64,000 nt of DNA, from contig NZ_CP007141.1 of assembly GCF_000816145.1 (NCBI RefSeq), positions 1,860,001-1,924,000 on the forward strand. Direction: 5' to 3'. A model generated the notes under the pieces. The model worked only from the letters and a program-made list of their open reading frames with translations. It did not search any database and was not told where the DNA came from. Both the position numbers and the translations under genes were made by a program. The stretch's first letter is position 1. Every line of letters starts with the position of its first letter. This document shows, piece after piece, positions 33,563 to 42,514 of this stretch. This DNA comes from Pseudothermotoga hypogea DSM 11164 = NBRC 106472 (GTDB lineage Bacteria; Thermotogota; Thermotogae; Thermotogales; DSM-5069).

Positions 33563-34603
33563 TCAGAAAATTCGTCTGACCAGGCTTATAGCTCCCTGCG
33601 GACAAACTTCATGACAAACGTAGCACTTTATGCACTTTTCGTAGTTGATCTTCATCTGGTCTATGTTTATCGCTTTTGCGGGACATCTCTCTTCACATAT
33701 TTTACAGCGAACACACTTGGTTTTAGATATCCTCGGTGAACGTGCCAACCTCCTCGCGAGCATTCTGAGAGCCTCCGGTACTGGCAGCACGGGTGTCGTG
33801 ATTGGAAGCTGTATTTGACCCGTCCAATCCCCTTCAACATCATGTTCGACGATGAGATTTCTCAGCAGCGACTCACGCACGGTGTAGATGAGCAGTGGAT
33901 CGACGTTCAATCTCTTACAAAGCACAAAATCGAGCACGAAACCGTTGGTGCTCAGCGCTATCACTCCGAATCGCTTTGTCTTGCCGTTGGCTGGTCCGTT
34001 ACCCTCCATGCCCACGACTCCGTCGACGATGTTCAGAGTGGGGTTCACCAACCTGTGCAAATCAACCAAGAAAGCAGCAAAATTCTCGTTCGTGCCACAG
34101 CGCATGTGCCAACCAGATTTCTCCAAGCCTGGGACACAACCGAAGGTGTTCTTCACAGCGAGCGTGAGGATCATTTGAGAATGCGTTTTCAACTTGGCCA
34201 CGTTGATGATCTTGTCAACCTCGAAGATCCTTCTGTCCAAGTTTATCTTCTTATAGATTTGTCCAGCGACCGTGATGGGTTGATCCAGTTCGAAAATCGG
34301 TACGTTCATTTCCTCACACACATCTTTTATGCCCGTCTTCTCGGCTACCCTTTGAAAACTGCCCGAAGCGGGACTGTCTGCGACCATCGCGTGGCACTTC
34401 AGATCTTTGAGAAAAATCAGAACGGCTTTCAATATTGCTGGATGCGTTGTTACGGCCTCTTCCGGTCTTCTCGCTGAAAGCATGTTGGGCTTGACCAAGA
34501 CCGAATCTCCCGGTGTGAACAGGTGCGAGAAGCTTTTCAGAGAACTTCGCAATTGCTCCATGGCGTATTCGTACGAGTCGCAACGTAGCAGTGATACCTT
34601 CAT
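33563..34603 (-). CDS. DUF362 protein with two C-terminal [4Fe-4S] clusters
   Basis: This 346-residue protein has a DUF362 domain (~1-275, with VLVKPNMLSARRPEEAVTTHP and VADSPASGSF). A ferredoxin-like tail has two CxxCxxCxxxCP motifs, CVRCKICEERCPAKAI and CIKCYVCHEVCPQGAI. The first motif keeps all four cysteines in the usual order. The DUF362 family has no firmly known reaction; some members are linked to cofactor or anaerobic redox chemistry. AGGAGG precedes the ATG; a longer frame upstream lacks a site. It heads the minus-strand run with ahcY. Confidence 0.88.
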   Translation of the reverse strand: MKVSLLRCDSYEYAMEQLRSSLKSFSHLFTPGDSVLVKPNMLSARRPEEAVTTHPAILKAVLIFLKDLKCHAMVADSPASGSFQRVAEKTGIKDVCEEMNVPIFELDQPITVAGQIYKKINLDRRIFEVDKIINVAKLKTHSQMILTLAVKNTFGCVPGLEKSGWHMRCGTNENFAAFLVDLHRLVNPTLNIVDGVVGMEGNGPANGKTKRFGVIALSTNGFVLDFVLCKRLNVDPLLIYTVRESLLRNLIVEHDVEGDWTGQIQLPITTPVLPVPEALRMLARRLARSPRISKTKCVRCKICEERCPAKAINIDQMKINYEKCIKCYVCHEVCPQGAISLVRRIF

Positions 34604-34696
34604 AGCGACCTCCTGATATGAAGATGTTGTATCTTTACTTGAACAGAGTGATTCACAGGCTCGACCATAGTTTATCATCATTTTCGGAGGATTGGG

Positions 34697-35608
34697 ATGA
34701 CGCACGTGGTGCTGAACCAAGTTCTGGCGATCTTCCTTTTGACGGCTTTCGGGTTCGTTTTGAAGAAGATAAATCTCCTGAACGATGGATTCACCAAGAG
34801 CAGTTCGGATCTCATCGTTTATGTGACACTGCCGGCGATGATAATAAATTCCATGGACAGGGAGTTCTCAAAAGACGTTGCAACGACCTCGTTGCAAGTC
34901 TTCCTCACCGGAGCAATAATGTACGGCTTCACGATCTTGCTCGCGATCTTGCTCGTTCGCTTCAGAAAGTACGAAGAAACGCAGCGCGGGGTTTACATGT
35001 ACATGGTCATCTTCGGAAACGTTGGTTATCTGGGTTATCCCATAATGAACGTTCTCTATGGAGAGATAGGCGTCTTTTACTCGGCGGTCTTCAACATCTG
35101 GTTCAACATTCTCACTTGGACGATCGGCGTGAGCATCATGGCGCGTGGCAGGCTCAATTTCAGAAGGATATTGATCAACCCAGGTTTGTTGTCGACACTC
35201 TTCGGTCTATTCATTTTTCTGACACCGTTGAGATTGCCCACGCTGGTCAAGTCCGTTCTCGACAGCGTCGGGTCGATGACGACACCGCTCGCGATGTTCT
35301 TGGTGGGGGCTTTCTTGGCGGAGGCACATTTGAAAGACTTCGTCGCAGAGATAGATCTGTACCTCGCCTCCATATTGAAACTGGTCGTCGCACCAGCTTT
35401 GGTGTATCTGGTCATGTCGTACACAGACCTGCCAACGATCGTGAAAGTCTTGCCCGTCGTGATGGCGGGAATGCCTTCGGGTGTGAACACGGCCATCTTC
35501 GCGAGGATGTTCGACAAGGACTACAAACTCGCGGCCCAAGGTGTGGTGCTTTCCACCGCTTTGTCGATGATCAGTCTGCCCGTTCTCATACTCATGGTTG
35601 TGAGATGA
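34697..35608 (+). CDS. AEC-family (auxin efflux carrier-like) transporter
   Basis: This is a membrane protein of 303 residues with about ten helices, of the AEC/MdcF family that moves small organic acids or related anions. The broken-helix motif regions are near GNVGYLGYPIMNVLYGE (~residue 115) and VMAGMPSGVNTAIFA (~255). GGAGG lies a few bases before the ATG. It is divergent from the DUF362 gene and stands alone before a tRNA gene, so its substrate cannot be inferred. Confidence 0.87.
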   Translation: MTHVVLNQVLAIFLLTAFGFVLKKINLLNDGFTKSSSDLIVYVTLPAMIINSMDREFSKDVATTSLQVFLTGAIMYGFTILLAILLVRFRKYEETQRGVYMYMVIFGNVGYLGYPIMNVLYGEIGVFYSAVFNIWFNILTWTIGVSIMARGRLNFRRILINPGLLSTLFGLFIFLTPLRLPTLVKSVLDSVGSMTTPLAMFLVGAFLAEAHLKDFVAEIDLYLASILKLVVAPALVYLVMSYTDLPTIVKVLPVVMAGMPSGVNTAIFARMFDKDYKLAAQGVVLSTALSMISLPVLILMVVR

Positions 35609-35620
35609 AGTCAAAAGCAC

Positions 35621-35649
35621 TTGATCGGTTGCACTGTGTGTGATAAAAT
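35621..35649 (+). promoter_or_regulatory. Promoter of the tRNA-Leu gene
   Basis: The -35 box TTGATC (35621-35626) and -10 box TAAAAT (35644-35649) are exactly 17 bp apart, about ten bases before the mature tRNA. The position leaves a very short leader, as expected for a tRNA transcript. Confidence 0.7.
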
Positions 35650-35659
35650 TTGTGTGTAC

Positions 35660-35750
35660 GCCGAGGTGGCGGAACTGGCAGACGCGACTGACTCAAAATC
35701 AGTTGAGGGTTGACCCCCTCGTGCGGGTTCGACTCCCGCCCTCGGCACCA
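35660..35750 (+). tRNA. tRNA-Leu (anticodon CAA)
   Basis: The acceptor arm GCCGAGG pairs with CCTCGGC, followed by ACCA, so the CCA end is encoded. The anticodon stem ACTGA / TCAGT holds the loop CTCAAAA, giving anticodon CAA for codon UUG. A long variable arm (TGAGGG...CCCTC) marks a class II tRNA. The T arm is GCGGG TTCGACT CCCGC. Confidence 0.96.
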
Positions 35751-35773
35751 AACCCGCCGTGAGGCGGGTTTTT
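35751..35773 (+). terminator. Intrinsic terminator after tRNA-Leu
   Basis: An 8-bp stem AACCCGCC / GGCGGGTT with a 4-base loop runs into a T tract. It starts immediately after the encoded CCA. Confidence 0.9.
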
Positions 35774-35861
35774 GTTTGAAATTCGTCGAGAAGAAAACTA
35801 CTTCCGCAGGCGTTAGTAACTTCCGCCCCCGAAAGTGATACAATACCATCGGGGTGGTTCA

Positions 35862-36953
35862 ATGTTGTTCTCTTCTACACCAAAAGCGACCAGAGAAGAA
35901 CTTTTCGACAGAGAGGAAGAACTCTCTGAGCTCGAAAAGCTTTTGAACATCTATCCCATCGTGGTGGTCACTGGCCTTCGCAGGGTCGGAAAGTCTTCCT
36001 TGATAAGGGTCTATCTCAACGAGCATGAGAATTACTTCATGTCGATCGACGTGAGAAAGCTGTACGAGATGTCTTTTGGGAACATCTCATCGCTGCATCT
36101 GACGAGGCTGGTCGGTGAAGAGCTGAACAAGATTTCGAAAATCGAGAAACTCTCGTCGTTCTTGAGAAAGATTCGAGGAATCAGTATCCATGGGAGCTCA
36201 GTGGAAATCGATGCGAAACAGTTCGAACTTTCCGACATGTTCGAAAAGCTCGAAGCCTTCGCCGCGAAAAACAACAAGAATTTCATCGTCTTCTTCGATG
36301 AAGCCCAGTATTTGAAATTCTACGGCGCAAGGGGCGGGGAAGAGATACGGATGTTGTTGGCGTACAGCTACGACAATCTGCCCCACGTGAGGTTTATCTT
36401 CACAGGTTCGGAAGTTGGTATGCTTCACGATTTCTTGAAGTTCGAAGATCCCGATTCGCCTTTGTACGGCAGAGCCATGGGGTTCCTCACAGTGAAGCCT
36501 TTCAGCTTTGAACTGTCACTGGAGTTCCTCAGGAAAGGTTTCGAAGAACTCGAAGAAAAAATCGATTTCGATCTCTCCGAGGTTGTGAAACAGTTAGACG
36601 GCATTGTGGGCTATCTGGTTCTGTTCGGACTCAAGTACATGACGATGAAGAACAAGGATAAGGCCCTTCAGGAAGTCTTCTCAACGATGAGCGTGTTGTT
36701 CGAAAAAGAACTTTCAGAGATCACCAAAAGAAGTCCACGTTACATGACAGTTTTGAAATCGATCGCCATTGGCATCAACACGTGGACAGGATTGAAGAAC
36801 GTGCTCCACGCCAGGGGAGACTTCGTGAGCGATTCAAGACTTTTCTCCGTGCTCGAAACGCTTCAAAAGCTGTCTCTCGTAGAAAAATTCCAAGATCGTT
36901 ACAGAATCACCGACCAAGTTCTCGAGAGGATCCTCAGAGAGAACAGGGTATGA
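35862..36953 (+). CDS. Archaeal-type AAA ATPase (Arch_ATPase family)
   Basis: This ATPase of 363 residues has Walker A GLRRVGKSSLIRVY near residue 38 and Walker B FIVFFDEAQYL near residue 140, followed by the sensor region FIFTGSEVGML. A C-terminal winged-helix-like region (~280-363) is present, but the DUF234 nuclease-like domain found in some relatives is absent. Such STAND-like ATPases are common in archaea and thermophiles, often as mobile or orphan genes of unknown function. GGGGTGG precedes the ATG. It lies next to a tRNA gene, but no att-like duplication was seen. Confidence 0.83.
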   Translation: MLFSSTPKATREELFDREEELSELEKLLNIYPIVVVTGLRRVGKSSLIRVYLNEHENYFMSIDVRKLYEMSFGNISSLHLTRLVGEELNKISKIEKLSSFLRKIRGISIHGSSVEIDAKQFELSDMFEKLEAFAAKNNKNFIVFFDEAQYLKFYGARGGEEIRMLLAYSYDNLPHVRFIFTGSEVGMLHDFLKFEDPDSPLYGRAMGFLTVKPFSFELSLEFLRKGFEELEEKIDFDLSEVVKQLDGIVGYLVLFGLKYMTMKNKDKALQEVFSTMSVLFEKELSEITKRSPRYMTVLKSIAIGINTWTGLKNVLHARGDFVSDSRLFSVLETLQKLSLVEKFQDRYRITDQVLERILRENRV

Positions 36954-37044
36954 AAATCATCACTCGAACTGTTCAGAGTGATACAACTTTCGATAGTCTT
37001 GTAGTATAATTGCTTCAGTAAATCACGCTCGAAGGGGGATGCAT

Positions 37045-37542
37045 GTGAGGTACGGTAGGTTGGTGTTTGTCAGTGTCGTCACAGTTACGCTGATCTTGGC
37101 TGGGTGTACCATGCTCGATCTGTTCGGGAAATCACCAACACAATTGGCAAAGGATCTTTTGGACATCGTATTTACAGCCAGCGCAACAGAGTTGGTCTAC
37201 GTCGAACCCGATGACTCCGAAATGTCGGACTACGCCAGCAGCGTCGTTTATTGGTTTCGACAATTTCTAAAGTTTGGCGGTACAGCCACTCCCACCAAGA
37301 TAGAGGTCACCAACGTCGTTGAGTATACGAACTACAAGTTTTATCAAGTGAGTGGTGCACCGGACTTCGTTGAAAAGGTCTACATGATCAACATCGCACT
37401 GACCTACTCAGCTACGAAAGTGGCAACAGAGATTCCCATGATCACGATCAAAAACGTTCAGAACAAAGCTTACTTTTTCACGGTATATTTAGACAATGAG
37501 CAACCAACTCTTTATCCGAGTCCGACGTTTCTGCCCCACTAG
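37045..37542 (+). CDS. Predicted lipoprotein of unknown function
   Basis: The function is not known. The 165-residue protein has a lipoprotein signal peptide ending in the lipobox LILAGC, so it should be anchored to the outer face of the inner membrane or to the toga. The rest is a soluble domain without recognisable motifs. Start choice: AAGGGGG touches an ATG at 37039 but is spaced six bases from the GTG used here. A -10 box TATAAT lies upstream and a strong terminator follows, so it is a single-gene unit. Confidence 0.75.
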   Translation: MRYGRLVFVSVVTVTLILAGCTMLDLFGKSPTQLAKDLLDIVFTASATELVYVEPDDSEMSDYASSVVYWFRQFLKFGGTATPTKIEVTNVVEYTNYKFYQVSGAPDFVEKVYMINIALTYSATKVATEIPMITIKNVQNKAYFFTVYLDNEQPTLYPSPTFLPH

Positions 37543-37617
37543 ATCGGTTAGATGCGCCAGACTCTTTGATTTCTGACAGCGGAACTCTAAACGAATTCCA
37601 AATGAACGATCAAGACG

Positions 37618-37647
37618 GCGGCATCCCTCTGAGGATGCCGCTTTTTT
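37618..37647 (+). terminator. Intrinsic terminator after the lipoprotein gene
   Basis: A 9-bp stem GCGGCATCC / GGATGCCGC with a short loop is followed by T6. It also separates this gene from the convergent aminotransferase gene. Confidence 0.9.
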
Positions 37648-37657
37648 AGTGAGGAGT

Positions 37658-38827
37658 TTAGCACTCGAAATCGCGGCCAAATCGAGTTAATAGATCGTAA
37701 GCTCTCTTCAACGATTCGAGGATCTTCTTCAGATTCTCAGGACAACACGCGAAGTTCAATCTTACACCCTTGGGTTCACCAAAATCCGCACCGTTGTTCA
37801 GATAGACCTTAGCTTTTTCCAAAAAGAACTTCTGCGGATTCTCTAATCCGAGGTTCGAACAATCCAGCCACATCAAGAAAGTCGCTTCTGGCAAGGGAAC
37901 GTCGATCAGCGGCATGTTTTGTTTTATGAAACTGTACGCGAAATCTCTGTTTTGACGAAGTTTCTGTAGCAAAGCTCTGAGCCATTCTTCACATTCCGTG
38001 TAGGCGATTTGCAAAGCCAAAGCTCCGAAGATGTTCGGTGTTGTCAGTTCAAAAGCTTCCAAAGCTTCGTTGTAAAGCTTTCTCAACTTCTCGTTCGGCA
38101 CTATTCCATACCCGTTCGTCAAGCCAGGCACGTTGAAGCTCTTGCCAGCGGAGTTCAAAACGATCACGTTTTCAAGACCAGCCTTGAGGATCGTCGTGAA
38201 TCGGAACGGTTCGTACACGATGTCTGCGTGTATCTCGTCGCTGATGATGATGGTCCCATACCTCGAACAAAGTTGAGCAAGTTCCTTCAACTCCTCGTAC
38301 ATCCACGCCCTTCCAACAGGATTGTGTGGGTTTGAAAGGATGATCAACTTGATCTTCCTTCTGGACAAAGTGCCTTCGAGATCCTCAAGGTCCATGACGT
38401 ATCTATCGTTCACTCTTTTCAGTCTGTTCTCCACGATCCGTCGCTTGTTTCTTCTGATCACGTTGAAGAAAGGTGGGTACACAGGTGGTTGAATGACGAT
38501 CTCATCGTTGGGTTCTGTGAGAACGTTGATGAACAACGCCATCATGGGCATAACATTGGGGCCGTCTACGATCCAACTCTTTTCCACGGAGAAACCATGC
38601 CTCTTCTCGTACCACTGAGCGATCGCTTCGTAGTATTCGCTCGGTCTGAACGTGTAGCCGAAGACCGCGTGTTCGACTCTCTTACGGAACGCCTCGAGCA
38701 TGTTGGGGCACACCTTCACGTCCATGTCCGCGATCCATGCCGGTAAGACGTCATCACCGTACTTGGCCCTGATGGCATCATACTTGACACAGTTAGAATG
38801 ACTTCTGTCTACGTACTCGATCTGCAC
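37658..38827 (-). CDS. PatB/MalY-type aminotransferase, probable cystathionine beta-lyase
   Basis: This fold-type I PLP enzyme of 389 residues belongs to the PatB/MalY group, most of which are C-S lyases that cleave cystathionine to homocysteine. It carries LPAWIADMDVKVCP near the start, SNPHNPVGRAW, and the PLP lysine in LNSAGKSFNVPGL near residue 230. The C-terminal WLDCSNLG is also typical. The GTG start lies eight bases after AAAGGAG; an ATG six bases upstream is too close to that site. It stands alone, so a role in methionine or cysteine metabolism is inferred from family only. Confidence 0.88.
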   Translation of the reverse strand: MQIEYVDRSHSNCVKYDAIRAKYGDDVLPAWIADMDVKVCPNMLEAFRKRVEHAVFGYTFRPSEYYEAIAQWYEKRHGFSVEKSWIVDGPNVMPMMALFINVLTEPNDEIVIQPPVYPPFFNVIRRNKRRIVENRLKRVNDRYVMDLEDLEGTLSRRKIKLIILSNPHNPVGRAWMYEELKELAQLCSRYGTIIISDEIHADIVYEPFRFTTILKAGLENVIVLNSAGKSFNVPGLTNGYGIVPNEKLRKLYNEALEAFELTTPNIFGALALQIAYTECEEWLRALLQKLRQNRDFAYSFIKQNMPLIDVPLPEATFLMWLDCSNLGLENPQKFFLEKAKVYLNNGADFGEPKGVRLNFACCPENLKKILESLKRAYDLLTRFGRDFEC

Positions 38828-39002
38828 AAGCATTCTCCTTTCGCAAAGTTTGGCAAGCTTTCTAACAGAAAGATAGCACACCCCGAACAGAATCAAAAAG
38901 TCTTCATTCGGAGGCAATACAACTTTGCGAAGATTGGACTTTGAACGGATACAACGATGCCTTTTTCGCCCGTTCCTCTGGTAAAATCCATTCGGTGAGA
39001 AC

Positions 39003-39443
39003 ATGTGGATCTACGATGAAGGGTTGATCAGATCGCTCCTCGTTTCCATGATAATGCAATGGATCTTTTCGTTTGTCTTCCTCGCTGTAATGTACTTCGC
39101 TGGCGTAACGTGGTTCGTGTTGGTTTTCTTTTTGCCCATCATCGCTCTGACGAACATTTTCGAGACTTTACAGTACTTCGCTTACGCGAAAGGGATCTTC
39201 ATCAGTGATTTCGAATTGGTCCTTCCAGGCGTTGGAAGAAGAAAATTCAACGCGCAGGAACTTGAAAAGATAATACTACCAAGAATGCAAAGTAAAGGCC
39301 GCTACTCAGCCACGTTCGTGTTCAAGAAAGGTTCGCGCAGTGTGATGTTTTCAACTTTGGAAAAGAGACAGGAAGTCGTTGAGCTGGTTTCAGATTTCTG
39401 CCCACACGTGCAGATCATCGACAAGTCCAAAAAATCACGCTGA
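39003..39443 (+). CDS. Small membrane protein of unknown function
   Basis: I do not recognise this 146-residue protein. Two hydrophobic helices occupy about residues 10-55, followed by a basic cytoplasmic domain resembling a PH-like/YcxB-type fold (VLPGVGRRKFNAQELEKIILP). The ATG follows GGTGAGA. It ends two bases before the convergent chemoreceptor gene. There is no functional clue from its neighbours. Confidence 0.7.
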   Translation: MWIYDEGLIRSLLVSMIMQWIFSFVFLAVMYFAGVTWFVLVFFLPIIALTNIFETLQYFAYAKGIFISDFELVLPGVGRRKFNAQELEKIILPRMQSKGRYSATFVFKKGSRSVMFSTLEKRQEVVELVSDFCPHVQIIDKSKKSR

Positions 39444-39445
39444 AC

Positions 39446-40279
39446 TCAGAGCTTCACATCTTTGAGCTTCTGTTGCGCCTTCACCACTGAGCTTATGACC
39501 CTGAGCATGGCGTTGAACTTCTCGTTGGCATTCTGCAAGACTCGGTAGGTCTCTTCAATGGACTCACCTTGTCTTTCGAAATTCTCTTGTGCCTCTTTGA
39601 ACGTTTCACTGGTCTGAACGATCACATCAGCGTTTTGCCTCAAGAAAGACAGCATCTGCGCGGTGGAATTCTTGAAGACCTCAAAGATTTGACCAACCAC
39701 TCTCAGACCCTCGATGGACTTCTCTATCATCTCACTGAGCTGTTGGACCTTCTTCGTTATCTCCTGCGCAGCAACACCCGACTCGGTGGCGAGCTTCTGT
39801 ATCTCTGCTGCCACCACGGCAAAGCCTCTACCGAACTCACCAGCCCTCGCAGCCTCAATCGAAGCGTTCAGTGCCAACAACTTGGTCTGTTTCGCGATGG
39901 TGTTGATCTTCTCAACCATCGTTTGAGCTTCCCTGAAGCTCTCGATCGTCATAGAAGTTTGTTCCAGTGCACTTTCGAACTTCTCGCTCGCCTGTTCCAA
40001 GCTGGCACCAGACTGGGACAGCTGAGATTCCATCTGGCTACCGACTTTCTTTATGGCCTCGAAAGCCGACTCGAGCGCCTCACTGTCTCTGGAGAACTTC
40101 GTTTGCAGTTCCGACAGCTCTCCGCTCATCTTGGAAAATTTCTCCATCACCGAACCGATCTGCCTTTGAAGATCGAGAACCCTCGAGACGAGCGCTTCGT
40201 CCAGCTGATTCATGAAACTGGTCATCAAGTTTTCCGCAAAGAACGCAGAAGAAATTTTGTCAAAGGTCTTCTTGTCCAA
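39446..40279 (-). CDS. Soluble methyl-accepting chemotaxis protein signalling domain
   Basis: This cytoplasmic chemoreceptor of 277 residues has no membrane helix and no sensor domain of its own. It is almost entirely coiled coil, with the CheA/CheW-binding hairpin tip [19 protein letters not shown] followed by [16 protein letters not shown] near residues 130-155. The TTG start follows GGAAGTGA and lies just after the stop of the ODP-like gene, so both proteins are made together. In Treponema and Thermotoga an oxygen-binding diiron ODP protein serves as sensor for such a soluble receptor, which is the likely arrangement here. Confidence 0.9.
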   Translation of the reverse strand: MDKKTFDKISSAFFAENLMTSFMNQLDEALVSRVLDLQRQIGSVMEKFSKMSGELSELQTKFSRDSEALESAFEAIKKVGSQMESQLSQSGASLEQASEKFESALEQTSMTIESFREAQTMVEKINTIAKQTKLLALNASIEAARAGEFGRGFAVVAAEIQKLATESGVAAQEITKKVQQLSEMIEKSIEGLRVVGQIFEVFKNSTAQMLSFLRQNADVIVQTSETFKEAQENFERQGESIEETYRVLQNANEKFNAMLRVISSVVKAQQKLKDVKL

Positions 40280-40283
40280 GCTA

Positions 40284-41045
40284 TCACTTCCCGTAGAATT
40301 GATCTATCAAGTCAACTCCACATTTGAGATCCCTGAGCCAATCGAAGAATTTTCGAACACAAGCGCCTTTCATCACTGCGCCATGCTGTGGTGCAATCTG
40401 TTGAATCTGCTTCTTCGAAACGATCTCTACCCATTTTCTGCATGCGACGCTGCTCGTCATGTACCTTCTGTGGAACAGTTCCATGTTCTTCACGTGCGAT
40501 TCGAAATCTTCGGTCTCTCGATACCTCTTTCCAGCCGGAAAAACACAAGTACCGATGTCACCTGAGAAGAGTATCTTGGCAGTCGGATCGTACAACGTGA
40601 AATTCCCAGTTGAATGCAAATAGTGCGATGGTATCAACTCGAGTACATTTCCACTCTTGAGCCTGATAACATCCCCATGATCTGGTATGGCGACCACCCT
40701 TCTTTGATCGAACACCCCGAAGTGTGGCAAAAAGCGGATCCAGAGGTTCGAGATGTAGACTTTGCTGTTCTCGGCGATCGAGAGCCACAGGATGATACCA
40801 CTCGTCACGTCGGGATCTTGGTGGGTGTAAAAGATGTGGGTTATTCTCGAGGGATCCACCACTTCGGAAACGTTCGCCAGCACTCTTGGAAACACGTGGG
40901 CACCACCTGGATCGAGCAAAACAGCTTCGTTTCCGTCGACTATCAAGTACTGGTTCGTCTGAACGATCTCTTCTTCCTTCTCTTCCCACCCAAGAAAGTA
41001 GAATTTGTGAGTTCCGTTGTCGAAGAGTAAGCTGTTCTGGATCAT
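40284..41045 (-). CDS. ODP-like diiron metallo-beta-lactamase-fold protein, probable oxygen sensor
   Basis: This 253-residue protein of the flavodiiron/ODP branch of the beta-lactamase fold lacks a flavodoxin domain. Candidate metal ligands are H75, D77 and D79 in THQDPDV, H144 in [10 protein letters not shown]163 in LFSGDIG and H221 in APQHGAV. The usual HxExDH of flavodiiron proteins is changed to HxDxDV, as in sensor-type ODPs. Such proteins bind iron and oxygen and do not need a reductase. It is translationally coupled to the soluble chemoreceptor downstream. The GAGGAGG site supports the ATG. Confidence 0.85.
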   Translation of the reverse strand: MIQNSLLFDNGTHKFYFLGWEEKEEEIVQTNQYLIVDGNEAVLLDPGGAHVFPRVLANVSEVVDPSRITHIFYTHQDPDVTSGIILWLSIAENSKVYISNLWIRFLPHFGVFDQRRVVAIPDHGDVIRLKSGNVLELIPSHYLHSTGNFTLYDPTAKILFSGDIGTCVFPAGKRYRETEDFESHVKNMELFHRRYMTSSVACRKWVEIVSKKQIQQIAPQHGAVMKGACVRKFFDWLRDLKCGVDLIDQFYGK

Positions 41046-41090
41046 GAGAAATCTTCCTCCTCGATATAAATTATGCCACGTCGAGTCCTA

Positions 41091-41762
41091 TCATCTCTCC
41101 CCAACGACCGTTCCAGGTATTCTGAGCTTTCTCTCCAACCACGCGAAGAAGAAAGATGAGATCCAAACGACTGTCAGATAGATCAGAGCGGTGATCAGAT
41201 AAACTTTGAAGAACTCGAAGTTCCTGCTCGCGATGAACTTGGCTTGTGCCATCATCTCGGGTGCGCCTATGATGTAAGCCATGGAGGTGTACTTGAGCAG
41301 GTATATGAACTCGTTCGTCCAAGCTGGAATGACGCGTCTCAACGCTTGCGGTAGGATGATCAACCTCACCGCTTGCCACTTGCTCATCCCGATGGACAGA
41401 GCTGCCCTCATCTGTCCTGAACCTATCGACTGTATCGCACCCCTTATGTACTCAGCTTGATAAGCTGCACTGTTCATTGTGAAGCCGATGAGAGCCGCAA
41501 CCAGCGGGGAAAACCTTATCCCATAGACTGGAAGACCGTAGTAGAGGATGAAGAGCTGAACAAGCATAGGAGTACCTCTTATGAGTTCTATGAACGTTGC
41601 GCTGAGAAAGCTCACCACTTTGTTGGCGTAAACACGCCAGACACACAGGAGCGTTCCAAACAGAAGTCCGAAGATCGCCGCGAAGGCGGTCATGTAGAAT
41701 GTGACGATCAGACCGTTCAAAAGCTTTGGGATCGCTTGAACGAACACCTCGGCAAAACTCAT
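41091..41762 (-). CDS. Polar amino acid ABC transporter permease
   Basis: This permease of 223 residues belongs to the HisM/GlnP family, with five predicted membrane helices and the EAA loop AALSIGMSKWQAVRLIILPQA. It ends with a basic ERKLRIPGTV tail. It overlaps the ATPase gene by four bases. This operon has two different permeases, one on each side of the ATPase, so the channel is probably a heterodimer like HisQM. GAGGAG precedes the ATG. Confidence 0.92.
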   Translation of the reverse strand: MSFAEVFVQAIPKLLNGLIVTFYMTAFAAIFGLLFGTLLCVWRVYANKVVSFLSATFIELIRGTPMLVQLFILYYGLPVYGIRFSPLVAALIGFTMNSAAYQAEYIRGAIQSIGSGQMRAALSIGMSKWQAVRLIILPQALRRVIPAWTNEFIYLLKYTSMAYIIGAPEMMAQAKFIASRNFEFFKVYLITALIYLTVVWISSFFFAWLERKLRIPGTVVGER

Positions 41763-42514
41763 CTTCTCTCCTCACCGTAAAGCTCTGTGAGCCTTCTGAG
41801 AAACTGTCTAGTCCTTTCAACCTTGGGATTCGTGAAGATCTCAGACGGAGGTCCCTGTTCGACGATCACACCGTTCTCCATGAACACGATCTCGTCCGCC
41901 ACGCTCCTTGCAAATCCAAGCTCGTGAGTGACCACGAGCATCGTCATGCCACTCTTTGCAAGGTCTATCATGACCGAGAGCACCTCGCCTATCAACTCTG
42001 GATCCAATGCGGACGTTGGTTCATCGAAGAGTATCAACTTCGGTCTCATCGCCAAAGCCCTCGCTATGGCGACGCGCTGTTTTTGACCACCAGAAAGTTG
42101 CGACGGATAAAGGTGTGCTTTATCTGCCAAACCCACCTTTCTCAACTGTTCCAAGGCTATCTGAGTCGCTTCGTCTTTCGGAAGTTTTTGAACCTTGATC
42201 AATCCTATCCTCACGTTGTCGAGGGCCGTCAAGTGATTGAACAGGTTGAAATCCTGAAAGACGAAACCGATCTTCTGTCTCATCCTGTGGGCGTTCTTAG
42301 ATGTTATCTCCTCTCCTTCCAGAAAGACTTTCCCAGAGTCTGGTTCGACCAACCTGTTTATGCACAACAAGAGCGTGCTCTTTCCAGTGCCACTCGGGCC
42401 GATTATCACCTTGGTTTCTCCTTTCTTCAACTCGAGCGACACACCCTTCAAGATCTCTGTTGCTCCATACTTTTTCCTCAGATCCACAACCATGAGGACT
42501 GGTTCCTGATTCAA
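41759..42514 (-). CDS. Polar amino acid ABC transporter ATPase (GlnQ/HisP type)
   Basis: This ATPase of 251 residues powers amino acid uptake. It has Walker A GPSGTGKSTLLLCIN near residue 40, the Q-loop FVFQDFNLF, the signature LSGGQKQRVAIARAL, Walker B LILFDEPTSALDPE and the H-loop VVTHELGFA. The TTG start overlaps the upstream permease stop and follows GGGAGG eight bases away. All four parts of the transporter are present in this operon, unlike the two CUT1 operons in this window, which lack an ATPase. Confidence 0.94.
   Translation of the reverse strand: MNQEPVLMVVDLRKKYGATEILKGVSLELKKGETKVIIGPSGTGKSTLLLCINRLVEPDSGKVFLEGEEITSKNAHRMRQKIGFVFQDFNLFNHLTALDNVRIGLIKVQKLPKDEATQIALEQLRKVGLADKAHLYPSQLSGGQKQRVAIARALAMRPKLILFDEPTSALDPELIGEVLSVMIDLAKSGMTMLVVTHELGFARSVADEIVFMENGVIVEQGPPSEIFTNPKVERTRQFLRRLTELYGEERR

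Noticed and set aside
32342-34603. SAM or SAH riboswitch near ahcY
   Set aside because: The gap upstream of ahcY is only about 15 bases and no conserved fold was recognised.
35660-36953. Integrated element at tRNA-Leu
   Set aside because: No copy of the tRNA 3' end was found downstream, and no integrase gene is present.
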